64,000 nt of DNA, from the NCBI GenBank assembly GCA_963847735.1, contig CAWKAV010000003.1, positions 248,001 through 312,000 on the forward strand, given 5' to 3'. The translations under genes and the position numbers were made by a program. The notes beneath the pieces were generated by a model. The model was not told the DNA's origin, ran no database searches, and worked only from the letters and a program-made list of their open reading frames with translations. Shown here piece after piece: positions 54,350 through 64,000 of the stretch (position 1 is the first letter of the stretch; each line of letters opens with the position of its first letter). This DNA comes from CAWKAV01 sp963847735 (GTDB taxonomy: Bacteria; Desulfobacterota; Desulfuromonadia; Desulfuromonadales; BM103).

Positions 54350-55399
54350 TCACGGGGAAGCTGGCGGGCCTGGGTCCGCCGGCTTCGACGTGAACTCCCG
54401 CAGGGATTCCAATCGCTCCAGCGCCGCTCCCGAATCGAGCGATCGGCGCGCAGCACTCAGAGAATCCCGAAGGTTTCGAAATTTCCCGGCCGCATTAATG
54501 GCGAAAGCGGCATTCACCAGCACAATGTCCCGTTTGGGCCCTGGCTTCCCGCCGAGAACTTCACGGGCGATCTCCGCGTTCTCTTCAGCATCTCCGCCGC
54601 GAAGGTGCTCCGCCCCCGCTTGCTCAATCCCCACGCTTTGCGGTGAGAACTGCCACTCGCTGAGCCCGCCCGGGCCAATCTCAATGACGGTTGTCGGGCC
54701 CGTTGTCGTTACTTCGTCCAGCCCGTCGCTTCCATGGACGACGAAACCGCGGGTTAGCCCAAGATCTCTCAACGCGGCTGCCATCAGGCGCGCCTCGGCG
54801 ATGCCGGAAACGCCCACCAGTTGATGCGACGCCCGCGCCGGATTCGCCAGCGGACCCAGCAGATTGAAAACGGTGCGCATCTTCAGCTCCCGCCGCACCG
54901 GCATCACGTGGCGCATCGCCGGGTGAAACGCCGGGGCGAACAGGAAACCGATGCCCACCTCCCGAATCGCCCTCGCCGCCATCGCGGGGTCGGCAATCAG
55001 GGTGATCCCCAGTTTCTCCAGCACGTCCGCACTGCCGCAGCGGCTGCTCGCCGAACGGTTCCCGTGTTTGGCCACCCGCACGCCGGCTCCGGCCGCGACG
55101 AAGGCGGCAACCGTCGAAATATTAAACGTGTCCGCCCCATCGCCACCGGTGCCGCAAGTGTCGAGCACTGGCTCCGTTCCGGAGGCGGCGTTAACGAAAA
55201 CCGCGTTCTCGCGCATTGCGGCCGCAAAGCCGGCGATCTCCTCGGCGGTCTCGCCTTTCGTCCGGAGCGCGGCTAGAAACGCGCCGATCACAACGCCGTC
55301 GTCACCGCCCGAAAGCATCGCCTGCATGGCCTCAAACGCCTCTTGTTTTGAGAGGTTTGATCTTGAAACCGCTTTGTGAAGGAACGGTAGAAGCGACAT
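54350..55399 (-). CDS. trpD: anthranilate phosphoribosyltransferase TrpD
   Basis: TrpD joins anthranilate to PRPP in tryptophan synthesis. It is 349 residues and intact. PRPP loops: VLDTCGTGGDGADTFNIST and KHGNRSASSRCGSADVLEKLG. HPAMRHVMPVRRELKMRTVFNLLGPLANPARAS is typical. I start at the ATG giving MSLLPFLHKAV; upstream in-frame sequence runs into the divergent sucC promoter. It stands apart from other trp genes here. Confidence 0.96.
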   Translation of the reverse strand: MSLLPFLHKAVSRSNLSKQEAFEAMQAMLSGGDDGVVIGAFLAALRTKGETAEEIAGFAAAMRENAVFVNAASGTEPVLDTCGTGGDGADTFNISTVAAFVAAGAGVRVAKHGNRSASSRCGSADVLEKLGITLIADPAMAARAIREVGIGFLFAPAFHPAMRHVMPVRRELKMRTVFNLLGPLANPARASHQLVGVSGIAEARLMAAALRDLGLTRGFVVHGSDGLDEVTTTGPTTVIEIGPGGLSEWQFSPQSVGIEQAGAEHLRGGDAEENAEIAREVLGGKPGPKRDIVLVNAAFAINAAGKFRNLRDSLSAARRSLDSGAALERLESLREFTSKPADPGPPASP

Positions 55400-55485
55400 G
55401 CTAGACTGAAGGTTTGAGTTTACCGTAACTTGATTTTCAGCCCCTTGCCGATCAATGGTCGGGCGGGGTGTCAGGCGAATATCCC

Positions 55486-56652
55486 ATGAAAATTCACGAG
55501 TATCAGGCCAAGACCATCTTGGCCAAGTACGGCGTTCCTGTGCCGAAGAGCAAGGTCGCATTCACTGTGGAAGAAGCGGTGACAGCACAGAAGGAACTCG
55601 GCGGTCGCGTGGTGGTGAAGGCTCAGATTCACGCCGGCGGCCGTGGCAAGGGAGGCGGCGTCAAGCTCGCCGCCGACGGCAAAGAGACCGAGGCCATCGC
55701 CAACCAGATTCTTGGCATGACTCTCGTCACCCACCAGACCGGCCCGGAAGGGCGCTATGTTCACCGAGTGCTGGTGGAAGAGACCTTGCCGATCAAGAAG
55801 GAACTCTATTTGGGCATCGTTCTGGATCGTGCCAGCGGCAAGAACGTCTTTATGGCGTCTTCGGAAGGTGGCATGGAAATCGAAGAGGTTGCCGCTGCAA
55901 CTCCCGAAAAGATCCTTCGCGAAGTGATTGAGCCCGGCCTCGGCCTCAGCCCCTATCAGGCACGCAACCTGGCGTTCGGTATCGGGATTCCCGCCGAGAG
56001 CGTCAGTGCCGCGTCGAAGGCCATCCTCGCCCTGGCGCGCGCCTACGAGGAGATCGACGCGAACCTGGCTGAGATCAACCCCTTCATCCTCACCGACGAC
56101 GGTGCGGTGTTCGCGCTCGACGCCAAGATCGGGATCGACGACAATTCTTTCTTCCGCCACAAAGACCTTTTGGAGCTCCGCGACCTGAACGAAGAAGACC
56201 CCCTGGAAGTGGAAGCCTCGAAGTTCGGTTTGAACTACGTGAAGCTCGACGGCAATGTCGGCTGTATGGTGAACGGCGCCGGGCTCGCCATGGCAACGAT
56301 GGACATCATCAAATACGCCGGCGGCTCGCCCGCAAACTTCCTTGATGTCGGCGGCGGAGCCAATGCCGAGCAGATCAAGAACGCGTTCCGCATCCTGCTT
56401 TCCGACAAGCACGTAAAAGCGGTACTGATCAATATCTTCGGCGGCATTCTGCGCTGCGATACGCTCGCCACGGGCGTGATCGCCGCCGCGCGCGATTTGA
56501 ACATCCAGATTCCCGTTGTGGTCCGCATGGAAGGCACGAATGTGGAACTTGGGCGTCAGATGCTCGCTGAAAGCGGTCTGAATCTGATCACCGCCGACGG
56601 CATGAAAGACGCCGCCGAGAAAGTGGTCGCCATGGCGACCAAGGCAGCCTAG
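55486..56652 (+). CDS. sucC: succinyl-CoA ligase, beta subunit SucC
   Basis: The ATP-grasp subunit, 388 residues and intact. MKIHEYQAKTILAKYGVPVP starts the protein, RVVVKAQIHAGGRGKGGGVKLA is the nucleotide-binding part, and FLDVGGGANAEQIKNAFRILLSD with INIFGGILRCDTLATGVI the CoA-ligase part. Interconverts succinyl-CoA and succinate with NTP formation. It is followed by sucD (20 bp) and ndk, an operon order often seen in Acidobacteriota; Ndk can exchange the terminal phosphate among nucleotides made. Confidence 0.97.
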   Translation: MKIHEYQAKTILAKYGVPVPKSKVAFTVEEAVTAQKELGGRVVVKAQIHAGGRGKGGGVKLAADGKETEAIANQILGMTLVTHQTGPEGRYVHRVLVEETLPIKKELYLGIVLDRASGKNVFMASSEGGMEIEEVAAATPEKILREVIEPGLGLSPYQARNLAFGIGIPAESVSAASKAILALARAYEEIDANLAEINPFILTDDGAVFALDAKIGIDDNSFFRHKDLLELRDLNEEDPLEVEASKFGLNYVKLDGNVGCMVNGAGLAMATMDIIKYAGGSPANFLDVGGGANAEQIKNAFRILLSDKHVKAVLINIFGGILRCDTLATGVIAAARDLNIQIPVVVRMEGTNVELGRQMLAESGLNLITADGMKDAAEKVVAMATKAA

Positions 56653-56672
56653 CCCGAACGGAGAACACTACG

Positions 56673-57539
56673 ATGAGCATTCTGGTAAATAATGATTCCC
56701 GCGTTCTCGTCCAGGGTTTCACCGGCAAAGAGGGCACGTTTCACGCCTCTCAATCCATCGCCTACGGCACGAACGTCGTCGGCGGCGTTACGCCGGGAAA
56801 AGGCGGCAGCACACACCTTGATCGGCCCGTGTTCAACACGGTGTCCGATGCCGTCGCGAAGACCAAGGCCAACGTCGCACTTATCTTCGTTCCTCCGCCA
56901 TTCGCCGCGGATGCCATCATGGAAGCTGTCGCCGCGGAGATTCCGCTTGTAGTGGCGATTACCGAAGGCATTCCCGCCGCGGACATGGTGAATGTCTGGG
57001 CCTTCATGAAGGGCCGCAAGTCTCGCCTGATCGGGCCGAATTGCCCCGGCATCATTACGCCGGGTTCGGCGAAGATCGGCATTATGCCCGGGCACATCCA
57101 CAAGCCGGGCCGCGTGGGCGTAGTTTCCCGTTCTGGCACCCTCACCTACGAGGCGGTGCATCAGCTATCTCAGCTCGGCATCGGGCAGAGCACCTGTATC
57201 GGGATTGGCGGCGACCCCATCATCGGCACCAACCACACCGATGCCGTTCGCCTCTTTAATGAAGACCCCGACACCGACGCGATCATCATGATCGGCGAGA
57301 TTGGCGGGGACGCCGAAGAGCGTGCCGCCGCTTACATCAAAGCCAACGTGAAGAAGCCGGTGGTTGGCTTCATCGCCGGCCAGACCGCTCCTCCCGGGCG
57401 CCGCATGGGCCATGCCGGTGCCATCATCTCCGGTGGTTCCGGGAAGGCCGAAGACAAAATTAGCGCGATGCGCGACGCTGGCATCCATGTCTGCGATTCG
57501 CCCGCCGTCATTGGAGAGACTCTCAAGGCTGCCCTATGA
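56673..57539 (+). CDS. sucD: succinyl-CoA ligase, alpha subunit SucD
   Basis: 288 residues and intact. The CoA-binding Rossmann part has VLVQGFTGKEGTFHASQSIAYGTNVVGGVTPGKGG. The phosphorylated His is in GRRMGHAGAIISGGSGKAEDK. GPNCPGIITPGSAKIGIMPG is typical. ndk overlaps its stop by 4 bp, so the two are coupled. Confidence 0.97.
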   Translation: MSILVNNDSRVLVQGFTGKEGTFHASQSIAYGTNVVGGVTPGKGGSTHLDRPVFNTVSDAVAKTKANVALIFVPPPFAADAIMEAVAAEIPLVVAITEGIPAADMVNVWAFMKGRKSRLIGPNCPGIITPGSAKIGIMPGHIHKPGRVGVVSRSGTLTYEAVHQLSQLGIGQSTCIGIGGDPIIGTNHTDAVRLFNEDPDTDAIIMIGEIGGDAEERAAAYIKANVKKPVVGFIAGQTAPPGRRMGHAGAIISGGSGKAEDKISAMRDAGIHVCDSPAVIGETLKAAL

Positions 57540-57961
57540 GCAACGTTCAGCGAACCTACAGCATGATTAAGCCGGATGCCGTCGCCTCCGGCCAGATTGG
57601 CGAAATTCTCGCCGTCCTCGAGCACGCCGGTTTCCGGATCGTCGGCATGAAGATGCGCCAGCTCACCACTGAGGAAGCGGAAGGCTTCTATGCCGTTCAC
57701 CAAGAGCGCCCCTTCTTCCCGGATCTCATCAAGTTCATCACCGAGGGCCCCGTGGTGACGCTCGCCCTGGAACGCGAGGACGCCGTCGCCAGACTGCGCG
57801 AAGTGATGGGCGCTACCAACCCGGCAAATGCTGCCGAGGGAACGATCCGCAAGCGCTTCGCTGAGAGTATTGAGCGCAATTGCATTCATGGCAGCGATTC
57901 GCCGGAGAATGCCGCCATCGAACTCGCCTACTTCTTTAGTTCCGTCGATCTGGCGAAATAA
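57536..57961 (+). CDS. ndk: nucleoside diphosphate kinase
   Basis: 141 residues and intact. RTYSMIKPDAVASGQIGEILAVLE starts the fold, and the catalytic His is in RNCIHGSDSPENAAIELAYFF. It exchanges gamma-phosphates between nucleoside di- and triphosphates. It is coupled to sucCD and followed by a long hairpin terminator. Confidence 0.97.
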   Translation: MSNVQRTYSMIKPDAVASGQIGEILAVLEHAGFRIVGMKMRQLTTEEAEGFYAVHQERPFFPDLIKFITEGPVVTLALEREDAVARLREVMGATNPANAAEGTIRKRFAESIERNCIHGSDSPENAAIELAYFFSSVDLAK

Positions 57962-58001
57962 GGCGAACCGGCGCACCTGCCGACACCTCGGCCGGCACAT
58001 C

Positions 58002-58061
58002 GAAGAAGGGCCCGCCATCGGTACCCGGACAATCGGGAGCGCTGATGGCGGGCTCTTCTTC
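58002..58061. terminator. long-stem bidirectional terminator between ndk and an NmrA-like gene
   Basis: GAAGAAGGGCCCGCCATC (58002-58019) pairs with GATGGCGGGCTCTTCTTC (58044-58061), 18 bp with one wobble and a 24-base loop. It lies between two convergent genes. Confidence 0.65.
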
Positions 58062-58085
58062 TTTCCATCGCGGAGCCGATGGGTC

Positions 58086-58967
58086 TCAAGTGGACTTCTT
58101 GCCTGCATTCAGCATGTGGCGCAGCCCTTCGCGGAGGTCCACCATTCCCCTGCGAAACTCAGCGCTTCCGCCTTCGAAGGGAATTGTCTCCGTGTTGATC
58201 GCGTTGTAGAGTTCCGCCATGAGTTCAGCCGCGTTCTGCGTGAAGCCAAAGCTCAGGAACGTGGGCACCACCGCTTCCAGAGGGGCAGGCTGCGCGCTTA
58301 CCGCCTTGCCAAGCAGCTCCGAGAGCGCGGCAGCGGCATCCTCCGGCGAATAGTCTTCTGGCCCCGCCATCTCGATCACTTTGCGCTTTCCGGTGGGCGT
58401 CACCAGGCACTCCGCCGCCGTCCGGCCGATATCCAGCGTAGAGATCATCGGAACCTTGTGATCGACGGTCAGAAACGACGGCATTACGCCATCAGCCTGC
58501 GCCTGAGGCAACAAGCTCTCCAGATTTTCCATGAACGAACAGGGACGCAACACCGTCAAGCCTCCGGGATAATCCCGGAAAATTAGTTCCGCATCGTGAA
58601 GGCTCCCCACCGGTCCCGTTCCCGAAGCAAGCTGCGCTCCTACTGACGACAGCAGCACCACCTGCGGAACGGAAGTTTCACGGCAGGCCTCTTCGAGCGC
58701 GAGGCTCACTACCCTGCGGTCAGCTCTGTAGTCCGCAGCCCCGTAGGCCGGTGGGATCATCGCAAAAACACCCTCGGCGCCCTCAAACGCCTCTCGCAGC
58801 GCGGCGCTATCGCCAAGATCGGCGATGGCCACTTGAGCCCCACGCTCTTTCCACGGCTCCGCTTTCGCGGCATTGCGGATCACCACACGTACGGGCTTAC
58901 CTTGGTCGAGCAGAGTCGCTGCCGCCGCACTACCAACATGGCCGGTTGCACCAGTTATCACAAACAC
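58086..58967 (-). CDS. NmrA/SDR-family NAD(P)-binding protein
   Basis: The GTG start at 58967 directly follows AGGAGG and gives MFVITGATGHVGSAAAATLLDQG, the nucleotide-binding motif at the very N-terminus. 293 residues, intact. QVVLLSSVGAQLASGTGPVGSLHDAELIFRD and LRPCSFMENL match the quinone-reductase/NmrA-like group. Substrate unknown. Confidence 0.88.
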   Translation of the reverse strand: MFVITGATGHVGSAAAATLLDQGKPVRVVIRNAAKAEPWKERGAQVAIADLGDSAALREAFEGAEGVFAMIPPAYGAADYRADRRVVSLALEEACRETSVPQVVLLSSVGAQLASGTGPVGSLHDAELIFRDYPGGLTVLRPCSFMENLESLLPQAQADGVMPSFLTVDHKVPMISTLDIGRTAAECLVTPTGKRKVIEMAGPEDYSPEDAAAALSELLGKAVSAQPAPLEAVVPTFLSFGFTQNAAELMAELYNAINTETIPFEGGSAEFRRGMVDLREGLRHMLNAGKKST

Positions 58968-59286
58968 AAGAATCCTCCTTCTGGGGTTCCATCCGCCATT
59001 GGCCACCGGCCTACCGGGGACACAGATGACTCTTCTCCGAATCCCGGTGGCGCTGTCCGATGCTCTTCATTTGGCCCGATTCATGGCTGCAATTCGGTTG
59101 GGTGTGGCCCTGGCGTGGAACCTTTCCTGACTTTCAGCATATCCAACGGATTGGTTCGGTTCGCTTCCCGCGCCGCCGCGCGCGACAGGTTCGAAAACTT
59201 CCCCAAGCGCCGAAGCCGCCGCCGTGAAACACCTTTTCCGCAAGGCCTTTCCAACAAGGTGAAGAACGAAAGGAGATAGTTGCACT

Positions 59287-59733
59287 ATGGGAAAGACGGT
59301 AGTTGCACTCTACGAAGGTCCGCAGGTCGCCAGGCAGGCGATCAAAGATCTTAAGGAAGCCCGCTTCACGCCCGCTGAAATCCGCCAGGTGAACACTACA
59401 GATTTCGAAGAAACAAAGCCGCGAGAAACGGATGTACTTGGCGTAAGCGGCCTGGCGAAGCCGGAGGTGGGTGAATATGAGGAAGCCGTGCGGCGGGGTT
59501 GCTCCCTGGTAGCAGTAACGTCCAAAAGTCCGGAGATCGTCAAAGCCCAGGAAGTGCTCAGCCGGCACCACCCCATCGATCTCGATCTGAAAGTAGCCCA
59601 GTGGCGGACGTCGGGCTGGAAGAACCCTTACGACGCCGTGCGCGACCAGAACCCGAAACGAGCCATTGAGGATGCACGCGTGCAAACCGGTCGCGATCAG
59701 TCATCCACCTCAGTTCGCGTTTTCGCCTGGTGA
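59287..59733 (+). CDS. general stress protein 17M-like protein
   Basis: 148 residues. The N-terminal GKTVVALYEGPQVARQAIKDLKEARFTPAEIRQV resembles the YflT/17M-type domain (VALYE...A..AI.DL...F...I). GVSGLAKPEVGEYEEAVRRGCSLVAVTSKSPEIVKAQEVLSRHHPIDLD completes the fold. AAAGGAGA precedes the ATG. Role unknown; the family is often stress-induced. Confidence 0.7.
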   Translation: MGKTVVALYEGPQVARQAIKDLKEARFTPAEIRQVNTTDFEETKPRETDVLGVSGLAKPEVGEYEEAVRRGCSLVAVTSKSPEIVKAQEVLSRHHPIDLDLKVAQWRTSGWKNPYDAVRDQNPKRAIEDARVQTGRDQSSTSVRVFAW

Positions 59734-60122
59734 GAGGCCGCAGATTTCACGTTGGCTCGACGGGGGTTGTTCCGAGGAGGCCCGCAAATTGCCGCGACGC
59801 AGTGCGCTCAGACTCTGAACCAATCGCTAGCGAATTGGCGAAAACCTCCCGCGAACTGTTCGCGATTCATATACTCACGTGCAGGCCGACTGTTCCTCCG
59901 GCCCACCTCTGCCGGCCGGTCAACCGCCAGCAACCGGGGCCCGTTGTGCGCGTTCTGGACGGGCCGGGCTAAGCCCATCAAAACAGAGGGGTTGCCCCTT
60001 TTCGATTCATTTGCTACCGTGAAGAGTTGGGGGCAACGCCTCTCGAATGCTCCCTGGGTTGACGATCCCACCGATTCCGCATTCGATAGTCTTAGGTTCA
60101 TCCATCCCACTCTGAGGTCTCT
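59734..60122. other. gap without supported genes
   Basis: About 389 bp between the stress-protein gene and yebC. Reading frames over 60 codons occur on both strands but none has a recognisable domain, ribosome binding site or codon pattern that stands out. No tRNA or clear terminator was seen. Confidence 0.5.
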
Positions 60123-60869
60123 ATGTCCGGGCATAGCAAATGGTCCACCATCAAGCACAAGAAAGCCGCTGCCGATTCGAAGCGCGGCAAGATTTTCACA
60201 AGACTGATTAAGGAAATCACCATCGCCGCCCGGTCAGGGGGAGACCCCGATTCGAACGCCCGGCTGCGAACCGCCGTCGCCGCCGCTAAAGCGGTGAGTA
60301 TGCCCGCCGAAAACATCAAGCGGGCCATCATGCGCGGCACCGGCGAACTCGAAGGCGGCGAAATCGACGAAATCACTTTCGAAGGTTACACCCCCGGCGG
60401 CGCGGCCGTGATGGTGGAAGTGGCCACCGACAACCGCAACCGCACTGTCAGCGAGATCCGGCACGTCTTCTCAAAGAACGGCGGCAACCTAGGCGAAGTG
60501 GGCAGCGTTGGGTGGATGTTTGACCGCCGCAGTCAGATCTACGTGAATTCCTCGGAGATCGGCGAAGACAAGCTGATGGAGCTAGTGCTGGAAGCCGGGG
60601 CGGAGGACATGAAGGCTGAGGACGGCATGTTTGAAATCCTCTCGCCTCCCGAAGCCCACTCCGCCGTTTCCGAAGCGCTGGAGAAGGCGGGCATCGCCGT
60701 GGAGAATAGCGAAATCACGATGATCCCGCAGAACACCATCGCGCTCCAGGGCAAGGACGCCGCAGCCACGCTCCGGCTCGTCGAACTGCTTGACGACCAC
60801 GACGATGTGCAGAACGTCTATTCGAACTACGAGATCGACGACGCCGAAATGGAGCAACTCGACAGCTAA
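60123..60869 (+). CDS. YebC/PmpR family protein
   Basis: 248 residues and intact. MSGHSKWSTIKHKKAAADSKRGKIFTRLIKEI is the family signature, as is PAENIKRAIMRGTGELEGGEIDEITFEGYTPGGAAVMVEVATDNRNRT. Members act as transcription regulators or relieve ribosome stalling at proline tracts. It is followed by ruvC, a widespread pairing. Confidence 0.96.
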   Translation: MSGHSKWSTIKHKKAAADSKRGKIFTRLIKEITIAARSGGDPDSNARLRTAVAAAKAVSMPAENIKRAIMRGTGELEGGEIDEITFEGYTPGGAAVMVEVATDNRNRTVSEIRHVFSKNGGNLGEVGSVGWMFDRRSQIYVNSSEIGEDKLMELVLEAGAEDMKAEDGMFEILSPPEAHSAVSEALEKAGIAVENSEITMIPQNTIALQGKDAAATLRLVELLDDHDDVQNVYSNYEIDDAEMEQLDS

Positions 60870-60951
60870 GTCGCCGGGCTAGCTAAGTCGACGGGCTCCC
60901 GGCCGCGATGGCCGCGGGCCGGCTTCGCCGCCAGTCACACTGCGGGTGCGA

Positions 60952-61446
60952 ATGCGAATTCTGGGAATTGATTGCGGCTCAATCCGAACCGGCGTGGGCA
61001 TCATAGAGAGCGACGGCTTGCGCCACTCTCTGGTGCACGCGGCCACCATTCAAACCGACACCAAAGAGCCGTTCGAAAAGCGGCTTCTCCACATCCATCA
61101 GGCGCTGGCGGGCGCTATTGCCGCGCACCAGCCGGAAGTGGCCGCGGTGGAAGAGGTCTTCAACCACGCCAACGTCCGAAGCGCGCTGAAACTGGCGCAT
61201 GTCCGCGGCATCGCAATGCTCGCCATCGCGCAGGCGGGCATTCCATGTAACGAGTTCAGCCCCAATGCCATCAAGCTCAGTGTGGTAGGGTATGGCAAAG
61301 CGCAGAAAAATCAAGTCCAGTTGATGGTGCAAACGCTTCTGCGATTGGATGGGACGCCGCCGTCGGAAGATGCCGCCGACGCCCTTGCCGCCGCCATCTG
61401 CTGCGCGAATCACCAGGGCTTTGTACGCCGCTTTCGCAAACAATGA
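60952..61446 (+). CDS. ruvC: Holliday junction resolvase RuvC
   Basis: 164 residues and intact. Catalytic acidic residues: Asp in RILGIDCGS, Glu in AAVEEVFNHANV, and two Asp in SEDAADALAAAICC. It cuts four-way junctions with RuvAB. ruvA and ruvB do not follow here, where many genomes have them. A GTG six bases upstream is an alternative start. Confidence 0.96.
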   Translation: MRILGIDCGSIRTGVGIIESDGLRHSLVHAATIQTDTKEPFEKRLLHIHQALAGAIAAHQPEVAAVEEVFNHANVRSALKLAHVRGIAMLAIAQAGIPCNEFSPNAIKLSVVGYGKAQKNQVQLMVQTLLRLDGTPPSEDAADALAAAICCANHQGFVRRFRKQ

Positions 61447-62078
61447 TACGCACGCTGCTTGTATTGCTCCTCGCCTTCGTTTCCTTCGGCTCCGCGCAAG
61501 CGGAGGGTGATCGCCTTTTCTATTCCAAGTTTTTCAAGGGAAGCACTCCCGAGTACCAGGAGATCATCCTCTCGCCGGACGGCGCGTGCAAGTACAAAGA
61601 GGCTACCGACGACCCGAACCCCATCGAGTTCACGCTGCCCGAGGCGATGCGTACCGAGATGTTTCAGCTTGCCGCGGAACTCGGCTACTTCACCAAACCG
61701 CTGGAATCGAATCTCGCCATCGCCAAAATGGAGAGAAGACTTTTCGCTTCGAGGGCAGCCACACCGGCTCGCAGACCTTCAATTATTCGCTGGAACCCGC
61801 GGCGCAGAAGCTGCAAACGCTCTTCGAGAGAATCGCCGAATCGCAGCAGCTCTACATTCGCCTTGAATACTCCGTGAAGTTTGACCGCCTCGGCATCAAC
61901 GACGCCCTGGTGGCGCATTGAGAACTCCCGCACCCGCGAACGCCTGGTGCCCACCGAGCATTTTCTGCCCTTGCTCGAACGGGTGGTGAAGAACAAGCGC
62001 TTCATGAATATCGCGCGGAACCGCGCCGATGTTCTCGCCCGGTACGTGCGGGAATCGAACGGCATCGCCGCACAGTAA
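61443..62078 (+). CDS. secreted protein of unknown function (two compensating frameshifts)
   Basis: ATG overlaps the ruvC stop. A signal peptide (TLLVLLLAFVSFGSAQA) is followed by a stretch without a family I recognise (FYSKFFKGSTPEYQEIILSPDGACKYKEA, later FNYSLEPAAQKLQTLFERIAESQQLYIRLEYSVKFDRLGINDAL). A one-base deletion near 61,730 and an insertion near 61,905 restore a continuous 211-residue product ending RYVRESNGIAAQ. Confidence 0.7.
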
Positions 62079-62090
62079 GCCATCATTCTC

Positions 62091-63441
62091 ATGCGGACAC
62101 TTCTTTTCGCCCTTCTGCTCGGCATTCCTGTTCTCGTCGCCTTCCCCCAGCAGGCCGGCGACCCGCCGGAGTCACGCCCGGAAGCCGCCGAGGCTAGCCA
62201 GCCGGAACCCGAACAGCCGGACCCCGAAGAGCAAGCCCTGCGCCGCGGTGTCCGCGAGGCCAACGGCAGCCAGGTGGACATCCAGCGGGCGCTGGAGAAT
62301 CACCTGGCGCAGTTCCCAGAGAGCAAGCGGCGGGAAGAGATTGAGTACGTGCTGCTCAAGACGGCCACCGACCTTGGCGACGATGCCCGCGTGCTGAAGT
62401 ACGGCATGCTCTTCCTCGACACCGGCGCCAACGACGCCACGGTGTTTGACCGCGTGATTCCCCTGATGCTGCGCGACGAGTCGGAAGCCGTGGCCACCAA
62501 AGCCCTCGCCTACGCCAAGCGCTATGAGATTGCGGCGGCCTGCGAATCGATCGACGACAACAAGCCGGCCGCCGCAGGCCTGGCCTATTCCTGGAAGCGC
62601 CAGCGCGACCGCGCCTTTGCCCGCGCCTATGTCTTTCAGGCCCGCGCGCTGGGCAACCTGGGCAGCTACGAGGAGGCTCTCAAGCTGGCCCGCCGCAGTT
62701 TCGAAATCGAACCCTCCGCCGAAGCGGCACGTGAGCTGGGCCGCGTGCTGGCCAAGATGGACCGCGTCGACGACGCCGTCAACGCCTATGCGGAAGCCTT
62801 CGCGATCGACGACCCCCGCAACGACGCCGCCCATCGCGGCGGTACCGCCGCCGGATGGGCGACTTTTCCATCGCCGACAAGAACGGCTCGGAATCGGGTC
62901 TGGGCGACCGCATCCTGGCCGTGCGTATGACCGAACCCGCGCCGTGCTCGAAGCAAAGCGCGCCGAACTCGCCGCCCTGGCCCCCAACGCCAACGCCCGT
63001 AAAGCCTCCGACTTCACACTCTCCTCACTCGACGGCGACTCTCTGGCGCTGGAATCCCTGCGAGGCCGCGTCGTCGTCGTGGATTTCTGGGCAACCTGGT
63101 GCGGACCCTGCCGCAAGCAGCACCCCCTCTACGAGGAGGTAAAGGCCCGCTTCCAGGACAACCCCGACGTGCTCTTTCTTTCGGTGAATACCGATGAAGA
63201 TCGTTCGGTGGTGGAGCCCTTCGTGGAAGAGAACCGCTGGTCGAACCGCGTGCACTTTGAAGACGGCCTGGCCGGCTTCCTGAAAATCACCTCCATCCCC
63301 ACGACACTGATTCTGGGCCGCGACGGCGAGATCTTCAGCCGGATGAACGGCTTCATTCCAGAGACCTTCGTCGACCAACTCGCTGACCGCGTCGCGGAAG
63401 CCCTGGGAAAACCCCTCCCTGCGGAAGTCGCCGCAAAATAG
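62091..63441 (+). CDS. secreted TPR protein with C-terminal TlpA/ResA-like thioredoxin domain
   Basis: The signal peptide LLFALLLGIPVLVAFP is followed by a helical repeat region (about residues 40-250, TPR-like: RAYVFQARALGNLGSYEEALKLARRSFEIEPSAEAARELG). The C-terminal domain is VVVDFWATWCGPCRKQHPLYEEV with the redox motif CGPC, then SIPTTLILGRDGEI. Such proteins act as periplasmic disulfide reductases, often for cytochrome c maturation. Frameshifts near 62,845 and 62,925 split the two halves. Confidence 0.88.
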
Positions 63442-64000
63442 CGGGATACCCAGGCCGGCGGCGCCTCGTCACATCACGAAGCTAAGTATCCCGCGATCGA
63501 GATTTCACGGCAAAACGGCAACATGTCGCCGAAATTCCACGATTGTGAGTGTGCGTACCGCCGAAAAAAATCATGTCCTCTTTTCCTCCGTTTTTGAGGC
63601 GATCTCTTTTCTTATCAATCACTTGCGGGTGTGTGTATGGTGTGCGTACTTTCGCCTGTTTTCGCCCTTCATCCGCACATGCCCGCCAGTTCCGTGGCCA
63701 AGGTTCTCTTCCCGCGCCAGAGCCGCGAGGGTCCAGCGCATCGAAGGATCTACGAGACAAAAGGATCGACGCGGCGGCGATGCGGCCTCGGCCGCCGGAA
63801 GCGCCATCCGGCTCTATTGTCGCCGGAAGAACCACATGAAGTACTTTATGGGGGCAAGTGAAAGATTCCGGGAAAGATAGAGCCAATCAACCTCTGTCAC
63901 TCGTGTCCGAGCCAGGACGGGATGAGATCGGCCAAGTCCCACGCAAACGGCTCACGCACGGTCGTCTTCGGCTCGATGTCATTTTATTTCAATGACTTAG
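63442..64000. other. terminal stretch without supported genes
   Basis: 559 bp to the window end. It contains two copies of GTGTGCGTAC about 100 bp apart and moderately long frames on both strands, but no domain, RNA gene or terminator that I can support. Confidence 0.45.

Overview
The window is a bacterial contig that seems to join two unrelated genomes. Positions 1 to about 49,950 look like an anaerobic, respiratory Desulfuromonadales/Geobacter-type bacterium. The evidence is a decaheme-cytochrome/outer-membrane-porin pair, a membrane-bound [NiFe] uptake hydrogenase, two PEP carboxykinases, a SAM-I riboswitch before metX, and a rho-rpmE-thyX-prfA-prmC-murA-his gene order. Positions from about 50,000 to the end look like an Acidobacteriota (Solibacter/Bryobacter-like) genome: sucC-sucD-ndk, trpD, a Fiu-like siderophore receptor with PiuC, yebC, ruvC and TlpA-like secreted proteins. 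The piuC gene is cut off exactly where the change occurs. Both taxonomic calls are inferences from protein resemblance and gene order, not from a search.

Layout, left part. 0-2.1 kb: end of an HD-GYP protein, initiator tRNA, mnmH, and a small Cys-rich protein. 2.1-2.75 kb: a gene-free inverted duplication of a hairpin-rich element. 2.8-4.2 kb: metX with promoter, SAM-I aptamer and terminator. 4.2-11.7 kb (minus strand): Rrf2 regulator, decaheme lipoprotein, porin, ABC-type binding protein and chemoreceptor. 11.8-31.6 kb (plus strand): gluQ, rho, rpmE, thyX, prfA, prmC, murA, hisGDBHAFE, yqeY, cvpA, mutS2, dnaG, rpoD. 31.7-36 kb: tRNA-Met, nif3-like, zinc-ribbon protein, rnpB, a Cys-rich protein and a LOG-family protein. 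36.3-40.1 kb: divergent pckA (ATP) and pckG (GTP). 40.2-44.6 kb: hydrogenase operon. 45-49.8 kb: archease-rtcB RNA repair pair, an NDUFA9-like reductase and a two-component system.

Many essential genes between 0.8-3 kb and 11.8-31 kb (rho, prfA, prmC, murA, hisD, hisB, hisE, mutS2, dnaG, rpoD) are broken by single-base indels. Almost all that can be placed are insertions. Genes from 4-11.6 kb and 31.9-49.8 kb are intact, so the damage is regional and most likely reflects poor consensus rather than biology. I annotate these genes at full span as single loci.

Functional picture: the left organism would oxidise H2 at the periplasmic face (HyaAB-cytochrome b), pass electrons through quinone and c-type cytochromes, and could move them across the outer membrane via the decaheme-porin pair. 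A chemoreceptor and a binding protein lie in the same transcription direction. The paired PEP carboxykinases point to heavy traffic between the TCA cycle and gluconeogenesis. Repeats fill intergenic gaps in the his operon, with two CACAGAG-type terminal-inverted-repeat elements bracketing hisA. No CRISPR array, rRNA operon, prophage or complete insertion sequence was seen.
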